Source: Phyllostachys edulis
Taxonomy: Eukaryota; Streptophyta; Magnoliopsida; Poales; Poaceae
Assembly (NCBI GenBank): GCA_036346405.1
Contig: CM070558.1
Location: forward strand, 2,976,001-3,040,000
Direction: 5' to 3'
DNA length: 64,000 nucleotides
The notes below the pieces were generated by a model. It searched no databases, was not told where the DNA came from, and saw nothing but the letters and a program-made list of their open reading frames with translations. Below are positions 10,649 through 20,878 of this stretch, one piece after another; the stretch's first letter is position 1; each line of letters starts with the position of its first letter. Both the position numbers and the translations under genes were made by a program.

Positions 10649-10934
10649 GTTATATGTGGGGATGATCATCTTCGATGGCGGATGATCATTTTTATAAAAC
10701 AAGGAATAAATTCGGCGCGTGACATGAAGAGACGCATTAGGGAGTCGAAGCGGCATTGATGCGACGAAGAGATGCATCGGCGACGAAGAAACTCATCGGG
10801 TGGCGAAGAAACTCACCAGGGAGTTATAGCGATATTATCACAGACAGTTATAATTAAAAACCGTCTGTGAAGCCAACCGTCTCTGATGAGGCGTTTAGTA
10901 TTAGCATTTTTGTAGTAGCGCGAGAGCGCGTTCT

Positions 10935-12665
10935 CCTTCGTTCGAGGTCCGATTCAAGTTATTTAAATTTCTAAATTCATCTAAAATTAAGATCGAGCTA
11001 ACTAAACCAAAATTTATTAATTTTGAGTTCATTTGAATTTTGTTTGAATTTGGCTCATTTTCGCGTATAGATTTCGATGACTTCGGAGAACCAGATTTCA
11101 ACGCCATTTAAGAACAACAACTAATTGAGCAAGGAAATTTACATCTTTGATCGTATTTGAATCCCAGTATTCTGAATTATTTAAATTCTATTTTAAATTA
11201 TTATTGTATGCTTATTTCTATTCAATGTAATTTAAATTCCTGTTTTTAAATTATAGTTAATCCCAATACATTTGTATGGCCAAATGTTCACATTAAAATA
11301 TTCATACCTTGTCACCTTAGATGAAAATCTAGTTTATACAATAGTATGAACTAGAATATTTTGAAAAAAATATACTTAGCCATGCTTAGACCTAAAATAT
11401 TTGATTTGGAAATTTTTAGCCAAAATCAAATGTTGTTTAAAATGTATTCACAGCATTGGTGTGTCATGAAAGTTTACAAATGCTTTGAAAACTGAAATAA
11501 AATTTAAAATTGGTTTGGACTTGGACGAAATGGATAGTTGACGGGTGCAGGTTTATGCACGGGCTCAATTCGGGAATGGTTGAGGCCCAAGGGTTATTTG
11601 AGAAGTCGCCTAAGTCAGTTAAGTACCGGTCTTCGAACCGCATCTTGCAAAACTCCACTGTACTACTACAAGTCTAGAATGGGACAAGTTAGGCTAAATA
11701 ATTTACAATGTTCCAATGTTAGTTGTGCCATTTTGATGTGCGTGGGTGTCGGTTAGATAGTATTCCCACTTGGCGTAAGAGGGGGCTTCTAGCGGGTGAT
11801 TAGCCCAATGGAAGTGAAACCTTAACGGCACAAAAGGGGGTTTCTGGCGAATTGTTAGTTCAAAGAAAGTGAAACCTTAGCGGGCATAACTACTTTGGAA
11901 TGACGCATTGTAAAGGCCTCGTGATAATTACTTAGTCGCACACCTACGGAAGTGTATTAGACGGACATTATAAGATGATTATCTCTTGTGGGTAAAGTTG
12001 TACAACTTCTGCAGAATGTAAAACTATTCGAATAGCCGTGTCTACGGTCATGGATATGCTGAGCAAAACCACTTAAAGTTAGACTTTGGTTTTATTTTTA
12101 AAATATTTTATAAAACAGTTTATGTCATGGATTGGTGTCCAAGAGAAAAATTGTGGGTTGAAACCCTGGGTTGGTGCCCGTGTTTAAGTTAGTGTTAGGT
12201 TGGTGTGTACACTAGCTTTATTATTTCAGTTAAAACTCAATTTTAAATATTGTAAAATTTGAGCTTTTGAACTTAGTAGTATATTTAAAATGTCAAATGT
12301 TGCTTTTGCACAAATAACCCTATAAGTCTTCCTTTGATAATATCCATGCACGCATTAACTTTGTTATAGGTGTAACTTGCGGAGCACGGTTGTTTGCGCT
12401 CACCCTTGCTTAATAAAATGTTATTCAGAGGAGAAATACTTCGCTACCGGTGTGGATCTCGACGACTAGACCGCTTCCCCAGTCGATTGCCTGTGGCAGA
12501 TTAGATGGACTCTGCTACTTTTTTGTCTTCTGTTGTATTCTTTATTGTAACTTATAAGTATTTCTTGTAATGAACTCTGATATTTATTAATAAAGTTGTA
12601 CGATATTACTATATTTATTTACTATATAAACTAGCTACTAATCATAAGACCAGTTTAGAAATATA
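10935..12665 (+). mobile_element. Decayed Ty3/gypsy LTR fragment
   Basis: This stretch is a diverged, opposite-orientation relative of the LTRs at 26858-33663 and 35705-39280. Shared landmarks, in order, include TTTCTAAATTC near 10970, GAAACCTTAGCGGGC near 11871, GTAAAGGCC near 11910, CTATTCGAATAGCCGTGTC near 12025 and an end resembling CTAGCTACT...GACCAGTTT near 12630-12655. No internal domain follows. Insertions, substitutions and loss of both termini mark it as an old solo LTR or truncated copy. Confidence 0.6.
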
Positions 12666-14398
12666 TATATATATAGGATTTAGAGTGTTCATGGGGTCCG
12701 ACAGAACAGGTAGAGGCATCTCTCGATGCAGGTTCGGGAGTTCCAAAAATTGGCGCGCACGCTACAGGAGGTGGCGGCCCCCCACGCACAAGCCGGCGCA
12801 GGAGGCGCACATGCAGCAAGCGGCTGCTGTCCGCATGGTGTGCAAGCATCGGCGGCGTGTCAGATGCGCACGAGCACCCACACAAATAAAGGCGCAGGAG
12901 GCAGAGTCTCTGGAGTTTCAGCCGGCAGCTTAGCTAATCAATGCGACGGGGCCCAAGCAGAGTGGAGCTGCCGCTACACCACTGTGCCTGCCATGTCTCT
13001 TCAACATATGGGCTCGTCATTCGCTGTCGTGCTTGCGTGTCATATCGTCTGTCTGACAATGAGTCCAGGTGACTCGCATAGCTTGATTTGAACTCAAGGG
13101 ACAACCAAGAAATTTGGAAGATAGCATGCAGTCAAGGAGCTAGGCTAGGCACCAACTAATGATCGATGCTTCAACCAGATTAGGTCTCACCGCATGCAGT
13201 GCCATCTTCTTGTGCTGATGATGCTGTTTCCTCTTCTCTTTTCTGAGATTAGGTCACCCAACTAGCCACCAGATTAGGACTAACCAGATTAGGTCTCACT
13301 GCACGCGTGCCAACTTTGCAACCGAAAATGGCAATGTATGAACGTTAGTTGGGTGGCATATAGTAGTGGTCTGTAAAGAGAACCTTCGATTGATGAAAAA
13401 AAATAAGTTTAGAAGCACGTGTGCGACTGTGTGTGCGTGTGGTCTATATAGCTGCTTCTTCTAGCTGCCTCTCAGTGCTAGCTGCACTATAACTAACGTA
13501 CAGGATTGCTAGCTCGTTTTACGGGTTTTGTATTTGTTGGCTCAGTTCATTTGATTACGCTCGTTTTTTTTTTGTTCGAAATTGAAATGATGCGACTCTA
13601 AATGGAAGTCACGGCTAGGCTCAGCTCGTTAGCTCGATTTTAAAATTGCATCTAAGCTATAAATAAGATCATAGTGAATCATAACGAGTCAATTTATGTT
13701 CTTAAAAAAAGAGAGCCAATTTCGAACAAAGCCCGAAAAAACTCAGACTTGGCTCGATAGCCACAACAAAGCCCGATAATACTCCGACTTGACTCGATAG
13801 CCAGCCCTAATCCTAGCTAGTCTACCCTCTACAAGAGATCACTCAATTTAATTAATTTGTAGGATACAATTAATCATTCATGATTCTATCTTGTGATACA
13901 ATGATTCGGGATTTTATCTTGTGATATATTAGTGATTTCAGAGATAAAGAAGAACGTGATTCCGGTCTGGTTTACGTATGGATGCGAGCAGTTAATCCCT
14001 CCGTCGTGAAATGTAAGACACGGTTTGGCTTAGTACGATGTTCGAAACTGAGTTTTGATTGCTGCCTTTAATTTATACGCTGTATTGTTCATAACTACAA
14101 GATGATGATCATACGGAAAGTACACTCAAATATCAATCTCGTGGTATCACGTCTGTGTTACCAAACCTGTTGAACTAAATAAGTGCTGGTGGAATTTTAT
14201 AAAGTTTGTGAAAAGCAACGAAAAGAGGCAGGTCAGGAGGGGAGCTATCATCATATATTCAAATGTGGCCGCTAAGCAAGCACAACATGCATGATAGAAA
14301 CGGCAGCGCAAAGTTTTATTTTCAATCATTGCGTTGCGTTGCGTTGCGCTAGTGGGTGTGCCTAAACGATACCTGTGCATGGAATCTAAACCAACCCA
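12666..14398. other. Intergenic stretch, no gene recognised
   Basis: The GC-rich block at 12690-13100 is open in more than one frame but matches nothing I recognise. Bases 13140-13320 repeat the phrase CAGATTAGG(T/A)CTCAC several times. Bases 13550-13800 repeat AGCTCG and ACTCGATAGCC phrases and may be a decayed MITE. No reliable boundaries were found. Confidence 0.3.
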
Positions 14399-14639
14399 GG
14401 GTTTATTTGTACAGGGAGGGATTAGAACCGATCCTTTCGGATTGAAAGAGATTTTAGTTTAAATTTCGAGTTAATACGAAGAGATTGAGTCGGATCACGG
14501 TGTATCCAAACAAGCCCTAAGGGTTTGTTTGGATAGGGAGGGATTAGAACCAACCCCTTCGGATTGAAAGATATTTTAATTCAAATTTCGAGTCAATTCG
14601 AAGGGATTGAGTCGGATCATAATGTATCTAAACAAGTCC
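14399..14639. mobile_element. Two head-to-tail short MITEs
   Basis: Copies at 14399-14517 and 14521-14639 are each 119 bp. Each starts with GGGTTTRTTTG and ends with the inverse AACAAGYCC, and each is followed by TAA. The copies differ at scattered positions. The layout, two copies of one element sharing a TAA between them, suggests either insertion of one copy at the edge of the other or local duplication of element plus target. Confidence 0.75.
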
Positions 14640-14999
14640 TAATAATGATGTGTGCATGGTGAAGAAGAAGAAGCAAAGTGTGTTCAACCGTGGAGTCAAT
14701 CACTTTGCTGAGAAGACAAGGGAGAAGAGTATCGAACACCATGAGTGAAGAAAGAAAGAAGAGCATGTATTGTAATCCCCAGCCAGCCGAGGATAATAAA
14801 ATTAATAATGCAGTGCATAGGCTCTTGCCTCCAGTGTTGTGCTTAGGCTGTGTCCACGCTACAATGGTACTGGCATATTGCTGCACTCGAGTATCTGCAG
14901 TGACCATCCTCAAGCCTTGCGTCACCGCGACCTCGTCCCATCCGCTCCAGAGCCCTGTTGTCACCGCTCTGCTTAGCTGTCGCATCACCGCTCTGCTTA

Positions 15000-15319
15000 G
15001 AGCATGTACAATAGGCTTATGTTAGCCGTCTATAATCATTGTTATGTAAGATTTTTACTGACGTGGATGAAAGAGAATGATGTAGGATTTTTGCTGGCGT
15101 GGATGAAAGAGAATGAAGAGAGAGAAAGATACTATCTACGATCCTGTAGCCGACTATAACACAAGAAATAAGAAAAGCATTGAAAGATTATGTGTTCTAT
15201 AAAAACAACTAAAAAGACAGCAGCCGTCTGTACCATTATATGAGCTGTCTTTAGTGCTGTCTACATGTGATATAAAAAATTACTATAAACAGCAGTTGTC
15301 TATATCATTATATATGCCC
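15000..15319. mobile_element. Tourist-like MITE (PIF/Harbinger type)
   Basis: The ends GAGCATGTACAATAG and its imperfect inverse (..ATATATGCCC) are flanked on both sides by TTA, the usual PIF/Harbinger target duplication. The same family occurs at 52890-53236. The 320-bp element lies about 280 bp upstream of the monooxygenase start codon, so it forms part of that gene's upstream region. Confidence 0.8.
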
Positions 15320-15384
15320 TTAATTTAATTCTCGCATTGTGCCCGAGCCATGCTGACCTCCTCATTCTCTATCTCCATTCCTCC

Positions 15385-15394
15385 CTATTTAAGG
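15385..15394 (+). promoter_or_regulatory. Possible TATA box of the monooxygenase gene
   Basis: CTATTTAAGG lies about 210 bp upstream of the ATG at 15603 and just inside from the MITE at 15000-15319. A transcription start some 30 bp downstream would give a leader near 180 bases. This is position-based inference. Confidence 0.4.
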
Positions 15395-15602
15395 CCAAGC
15401 CGAACACTAGCTACCCATCATAGAATTGACTCGGTATGCATATAAAGTCTGGCTGCGAATCCGGGCTGGACCCGAAGGCAGAATCGAGTGAGTGCGATTG
15501 CTAGCTAGTAGTCTATTATTACAGTCTGAGAACAAATTGACACTACCGACCTACGTACGTACAGCTAGTGCCGGTTGATTGCTTTCTGCTGCCACAGCCA
15601 CT

Positions 15603-17315
15603 ATGGTCTCTGACAATCTGCTGAAGGCGAGGAAGGTATGCGTCATCGGGGCTGGCATGGCCGGCCTGGCGGCGGCGCGCGAGCTGCGCCGGGAGGGCCA
15701 CCACGTGACGGTGATGGAGCAGAGCGCCGATGTGGGCGGGCAGTGGCTGTACGACCCGACAACCGACGGCGACGACCCGCTCGGTGCCACGGCGCCGGTC
15801 AGGGTGCACAGCAGCATGTACGCCTCCCTCCGGCTGCTCAGCCCCCGGGAGGCCATGGGCTTCTCCGACTTCCAGTTCGTGCCCAGGAAGGGTCGCGACC
15901 CGCGCCGCTTCCCGGGCCGCCGCGAGGTGTACCTCTACCTCAAGGACTTCTGCGACGCGTTCGGGATCATGGACGCCGTCAGGCTCAACACCAGGGTCCT
16001 GCGCGTCGCCATGGCGCAAGGCGGCGGCTGCGGCGACGCGCCGAAATGGGTGGTCAGATCCGTACACCTCGGGGAGCGCGACACTAATGAGAAGGCGGAG
16101 GCGGCCTGTGTGGAGGAGGTGTTCGACGCCGTCGTCGTGGCCACCGGCCACTACTCGCAGCCAAGGCTGCCAAGCATGAGAGGTAGCTGAGCTAGCTAAT
16201 CTCTTAGTTTCAGACAGTAATGCTGCAATGTTAATCTCGCCGTTAATTCGCCTGCTCGGGATCCAGGAATGCAGGAATGGAGGCGGAGGCAGCTGCACAG
16301 CCACTCGTACCGGGTCGCGGACCCATTCCGCGACGAGGTACTGTGGCTGTTACCTGTTAATGCTTGTGTTTAATCGGTTAACAGCAACTGTGCCTAATCA
16401 CGTGCCGCTGTAGGTGGTGGTGATGGTTGGGTGCGGCGACAGCGGCAAGGACATCGCGCTCGACCTCCGCGGCGTCGCCAAGGAGGTGCACCTCATCGCC
16501 AATTCCGAGGAGGAGGCCATGACGCCCGCGATGTCCAAGATGCTCGCCAACCACGCCAACCTGCACTTGCATCCGCAGGTTGACCGCCTGTGCGAGGATG
16601 GCCGGGTGGTGTTCGCCGACGGCTCCTGCGTCGTCGCCGACACCGTCATCTACTGCACGGGGTACACCTACTCGTTCCCGTTCCTGGATACGGGGGGCAC
16701 GGTCACCGTCGACGACAACCGCGTCGGGCCGCTGTTCGAGCACGTGTTCCCGCCGTCACTCGCGCCGTCCCTCTCCTTCGTCGGCATCCCAAAAAAGGTG
16801 CTAGTGCCATGGTTCTTCGAGGCGCAGGGGAAATGGGTGGCGCAGGTGCTGTCCGGCAGGAGGACGCTGCCGCCGGAGGAGGAGATGCTGCGGTCCGTGG
16901 AGGAGCATTACCGCGCCATGGAGCTTGCCGGCGTGCCAAACAAGTACACGCACGACATCGGCGGCACCGACCCAATGGTGGCTTCTTGATCTGAATTGGT
17001 TTAGTTAGCTAGTATCGATCTCTGTCCGTGTTTGAATTGAATTGAATTGATGATCAGAAAATGTACGAGTTCGGGGAGAAGTACTGCGACTTCGCGCGCG
17101 TGGATGATTGGAAGAGGGAGGTGCTCCTCTCCGCCATCCGGAACATGAACGACGACCTGGAGACCTTCCGCGACCGCGCCGACGACAGCGACAACGTTCG
17201 CAAGTGCCTGCAGATATGGTACAGCTTATCTTCTCAAGCTCCTCCTGCTGTTCCTGTTGCTGTTGCTGCTGCTGCACCTCCTCCTCCTGCACAAGCCATG
17301 GCTAACTCGCTCTGA
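15603..17315 (+). CDS. Flavin-containing monooxygenase, GS-OX-like
   Basis: Four exons join in frame: 15603-16182, 16267-16337, 16414-16977 and 17058-17315, all with GT..AG introns, giving about 490 residues. The ATG at 15603 is preferred because it is the first ATG before the FAD site. Landmarks are the FAD-binding GAGMAG (16-21) with Glu39, ATGHY (180-184), the QLHSHSYR segment encoded by exon 2, the NADPH-binding GCGDSG (223-228) and the C-terminal TGY (299-301). Length and exon layout fit the plant FMO clade that S-oxygenates methylthioalkyl glucosinolates in Brassicales. Grasses lack those compounds, so the substrate here is unknown; a soft nucleophile sulfur or nitrogen oxygenation is the family reaction. 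The extreme C-terminus is Ala/Pro-rich and may be lineage-specific. High GC3 and intact frames suggest a functional gene. Confidence 0.9.
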
Positions 17316-18635
17316 ACTGAACAACGCTAGAGGTTCAGGTGCATTTATGCTGTAATAATATATTGATGTTCCTGCAAACTGGTGCCCTGCATATGAATTA
17401 ATTGTTGCATTATCGATTTGGTTATTTCTTGTATTATTGATGTTCCTGCAAATTGGTCAGAGGTTACTTTTTGTTTAACTGAATGGCAATTCCTAATTCA
17501 TTTAGTTTTTACTGAATGGAAAAGATGGCCTGGTGAGACAAAGTATCTGTTTCAATGATCTGGTGACGGCAAAAGATTGTGCTAATCTATTATTTAAGCC
17601 ATGCAAGCTTGCACGATAACTTACAAGATCAGTGGGAAAATAATACCAGCAGAACTCTGAAAACACCATCTGTTTTGGTATTGTTTTTTAACAACTTAAT
17701 TAAATCATAGTTGGCGCGACCACGTGAGATGAGTGCCATTTTTTTTAAAGGACGAGCTTGTTCGGGCGCTGAGTCCTTTTCGAGGCTCTACTTTTCGAAA
17801 CCCACCTCTGCTTTCTTGCCCCACCCGCTTGAAATCAACCGAAGGGATTTGTAGATCGATAGGTGGAACACAAGATGACGCGAGAGGATATGTAAGGGAC
17901 TCACCAACGTGACGAGGAACGTGACGAAGAAGTGTGGCCGGGCGGAGCACGACCAGAGGTGGGGAAGACCAAGAAGGCGATGGCGAACGATGGGTCAGGA
18001 GCTCAAGCCGGTGGGCACATCGTGTAGAGGATGACGAGGCGGAGTCAAAGGCGAGAGGGCTCTGCCCGAGGAGCGGCAACGGCGGAGAACGGACTCGGCA
18101 CGAACGAAGCCGGACTTGAAGAAGAAGGCCGGGGTGACGGCGCACGGTGGCTTCCTGGGCGACAGAGGCTAGGGCACAAGAGGTGGCGCAACAAGGCGGA
18201 GAAGATGTGCACAGGGGCAGGGTTTAAATAGCACGGGGAGGCGTGCTCGATCGGGACATCGAGGGCAGCGGTGCAGCTGCCAAGTGGAACCAGCAAATGA
18301 AAGTGGCGCGGCTGGGCCAGCCGTGGCGCAGGCGCTAGGGTTTGGTGGCAGTTGGGCCGATGAGAAAGGAGGTGCGCCGGGGTGATGGTAGGCCGAAAAG
18401 ACAGTGGAGGAGTGGGCTGAGTGGATTCAGCCCATGAGAGAAAAGGATTTAGAAATGATATCCGACTGTAGAAAAGGCTGGAAATTCAAATGACCAAAAT
18501 AAATGACAAACTAACTCAAGAAATTCCAAGAAATAAATCGTAGGGCTTGGTTTTGGAGTGGAAGTGAAGCACACATGGGAGGGGGGAAGTGTTGGGTCAA
18601 CTAGAATACGGTATGCCACCCAAAAAAGTTCGGCG
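17316..18635. other. Downstream spacer with a possible LTR scrap
   Basis: Bases 17316-17700 are AT-rich and probably include the monooxygenase 3' region. Bases 17720-18560 have the make-up of the promoter-bearing part of the gypsy LTRs in this window. Examples are a TTTAAATAGCACGGGG phrase near 18222 comparable to CTTAAATAGTGC in the 32.9-kb LTR, and a tail of CAAATGACCAAAATAAATG. No terminus was found, so this is a weak assignment. Confidence 0.35.
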
Positions 18636-18639
18636 GCCT

Positions 18640-19855
18640 TAGAATCCTCCAGCTAGCAGCATTTGGCAGGGCACCCTGTCTCCGCTGGTTGTAGTATCAA
18701 TGGAAGGAATCGGAGAAACAATGGAATAGTATGAAATTGCCAATTGATGAGAAAGACCATGAATTGTTTCATATTTCAACAAAAATCGCTCTGGAAGTTT
18801 ATGGAAGGACGCTTGGATGGGGCCAATACCCCTAAAAAAACATGGCACCAGGCCTATACACCATTGCTGCCAGAAAGAATAGAACGGTGAGGGAGACACT
18901 AGAGGAGAGCATGTGGGCCGCTGACCTCAGAAGAAAGATCACAGAGCACCACATTTTGGACTTCGTGTACTTATATGGCAAGGTGGCACAGGTAGGGCTT
19001 ACACCGGAGCTACCGGATGATATCGTCTTGAAGTAGATAGCGACTGGGACATATACGGCCAAGTTGGTGTATGAGGCACAGTTTTTGGGATCGACCGAGA
19101 TACCTTACGTTGGCCTCATCTGGAACTCTTGGGCGCTGAAAAATGCAAAATTTTCGCATGGATGGCTATCCAAGAAAGGCTGCCTACGGCGGATGTCCTA
19201 GTAAGATGGCACATGCCAAATGATTTCTGGTGCCCGTTATATACAAACAATCCAGAAACAGCCCCCTATCTTCTCCTCAACTGTGCCTACACAAAAAGGG
19301 TTTGGAATATGGTAGCCACAAGGGCACAGCACAATAGCTTAATACCGGCACAGTGGAAAGCACATGAGACGATCCTAGCTTGGTAGCTGGCAATATCAGA
19401 AAGCGAAATGGCCATGAGTAGGAAGGGCCAAAGCTCGCTAGTCATCCTCACAATGTGGCAAGTCTGGAAAGAAAGAAATAGGAGGATTTTTCAACATCAG
19501 CGGAACGAGGCGATCGGGACGGTAGCGATCATCAAAGAAGAAGCCAGGGCCTGGATAACAAGTGGGGGCAAAAAACTAGCAGCCTACTTATCGGCGGTAG
19601 ACGTGCCGATTTCCTGAAAACCGGCTTAGTAAAGGGGGCGACAATGTGAGTCAGCCAGGAGGGCGAGTGTGACATTCAGATGCAATCCTAAGAAAGCAGA
19701 TCGCGGATGACGGCCTGTCCGAGAGCTTTCTTTCTTTTAATTTTAATTTTGTTTTGTTTTAAATTTGCTATCTGTGTTTTGGTTATGTACCTTGTGAACC
19801 TCTCCCATCTTTAATGCAATAATAACAATTCTATTGCCATTTCACCCAAAAAAAA
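18640..19855 (+). mobile_element. 5'-truncated LINE tail (zf-RVT region)
   Basis: Fragments of the C-terminal LINE polyprotein are readable: HELFHISTKIALE near 18760, GLYTIAARKNRTV near 18850, then CKIFAWMAIQERLPTADVL (from about 19144) and the Cys-containing zf-RVT part. The last piece ends with WKERNRRIF and a stop near 19617. A short poly-A at 19848-19855 closes the element. Internal stops occur (near 19035 and 19384). No target duplication could be fixed. The catalytic reverse transcriptase and endonuclease are absent because of 5' truncation. Confidence 0.8.
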
Positions 19856-20277
19856 CTCTTGATGTGATGTAACCTACAAACTAGAGACCACTTGATCATC
19901 TCTCTTTTCTGTAGCTAAGCAGTAAGTAGGTAGCATATATGTGGAATTAAGAAATTAAAGGACACAAGCTATGATCACTAAACTGAAAGAAATCAAGCAA
20001 ATCTCACCATCACAACTTCATGGCATACGGTTAATGTCAAATTAACATCAAGCAAATCCTCCTACATATATCATCTGTGTATGTTTATCTCTTTGATCAG
20101 TGCTATATCATCCAAGAACAGCATAATATCAAGCATTGAAAGATAAAAAACGTTAATGAAAATCCCCTAAAACTTAGTCTTCACTCTTCAATGCAAATTG
20201 CAAAGCAAGCAGGCTCCATCACATACATAAGGAGCAAAATTCCTTCCAAAAACAACGCAACGATCGATCGACCTAGT
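19856..20277. other. AT-rich spacer
   Basis: No gene was recognised. If the acidic frame at 20278-20878 was once a gene, bases 20160-20277 would be its 3' untranslated region. Confidence 0.3.
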
Positions 20278-20878
20278 AGAACTCTTCGTACCCATCTTCG
20301 TCTTGATCATACCCATAGTCCTCTTGATCATACCAATCCTCTTGTCCATAGGCATCCTCCACGCCATCAAGTGCCTCGCTGTTCCCATAGTACTCGAATG
20401 CTTGATACCCACCAGCACCCTCCACCTCAATGTTGACCGTGGCCGAAGTGGTGACAAAGTACTCATATACTTGATACCCACCCAGCTGGGTGACAAAGTA
20501 CTCAGATACTTGATACCCACCCAGCTGGTCACCCTCCTCTTCCTCCAGCTCCTCGACGTCAACCGTGGCAGCTCTGTTGCTGATGAACTATTCATTGTCC
20601 ACCTCCTCGTTGTCAACATTGAGAATTCCGATGCCGGTGTACTCCTTGTAGCCTTCCTCCTTGTGGTCGTCAATACTGATAATTCCGATGCCAATGTACT
20701 CCTTGTAGCCTTCCTCCTCGTCATCATCACTGAGAATTACGATCCCAACAGCGTAGTCTTCATAGTCATCCTCCTTGTCCTCCTCGTCGGTGATCGCCCC
20801 ATATCCGACGAGCTCAAAGCCATCCAAAGAAAAGTCATCGTTGTTGGGATCAAGCCCAAGAGAACACGGTGGACACAC
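20278..20878 (-). pseudogene. Acidic Tyr/Gly-rich repeat protein remnant
   Basis: The minus strand is open from about 20878 to a TAG at 20588-20590 and then, in the same frame, on to a TAG at 20278-20280, about 200 codons in all. The product is strongly acidic and contains internal repeats. These are EEGYKEYIGIGII against EEGYKEYTGIGIL, and two adjacent copies of QLGGYQV(S/Y)EYFVT, followed by a Tyr/Asp/Glu-rich tail ending DGYEEFY. I do not recognise the family. The reading starts with GTG after an in-frame stop, so any true start lay upstream, perhaps in another exon; a solo LTR inserted 51 bp upstream at 20929. Two regular repeats preserved in frame argue that it was once coding. One stop and the missing start argue for a pseudogene. 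Confidence 0.45.

Larger units (their letters stand above)
8990..10919 (-). mobile_element. CACTA element 1, truncated at its distal end
   Basis: The proximal terminus is at 10919 and reads CGCTACTACAAAAATGCTAA, a mutated form of the CACTACTACAAAAAGGC terminus of element 2. Inward come many copies of the subterminal phrase around ACGGTTC...GAACCGTC, a captured gene fragment (9969-10562), a second block of the subterminal repeat (9370-9950) and the internal hairpin at 9175-9217. The order matches elements 2 and 3, but everything after the hairpin region, including the other terminus, is missing next to the Helitron end at 8964. No transposase was seen, so it is non-autonomous. Confidence 0.75.

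Noticed and set aside
10580..10777. Thr/His-rich frames around 10.6 kb
   Set aside because: They translate the (GT)n(AGT)n microsatellite.
20188..20730. 180-codon minus-strand frame and 206-codon plus-strand frame over the acidic ORF
   Set aside because: The regular in-frame repeats belong to a different minus-strand frame; these alternatives are shadows created by repetitive codons.
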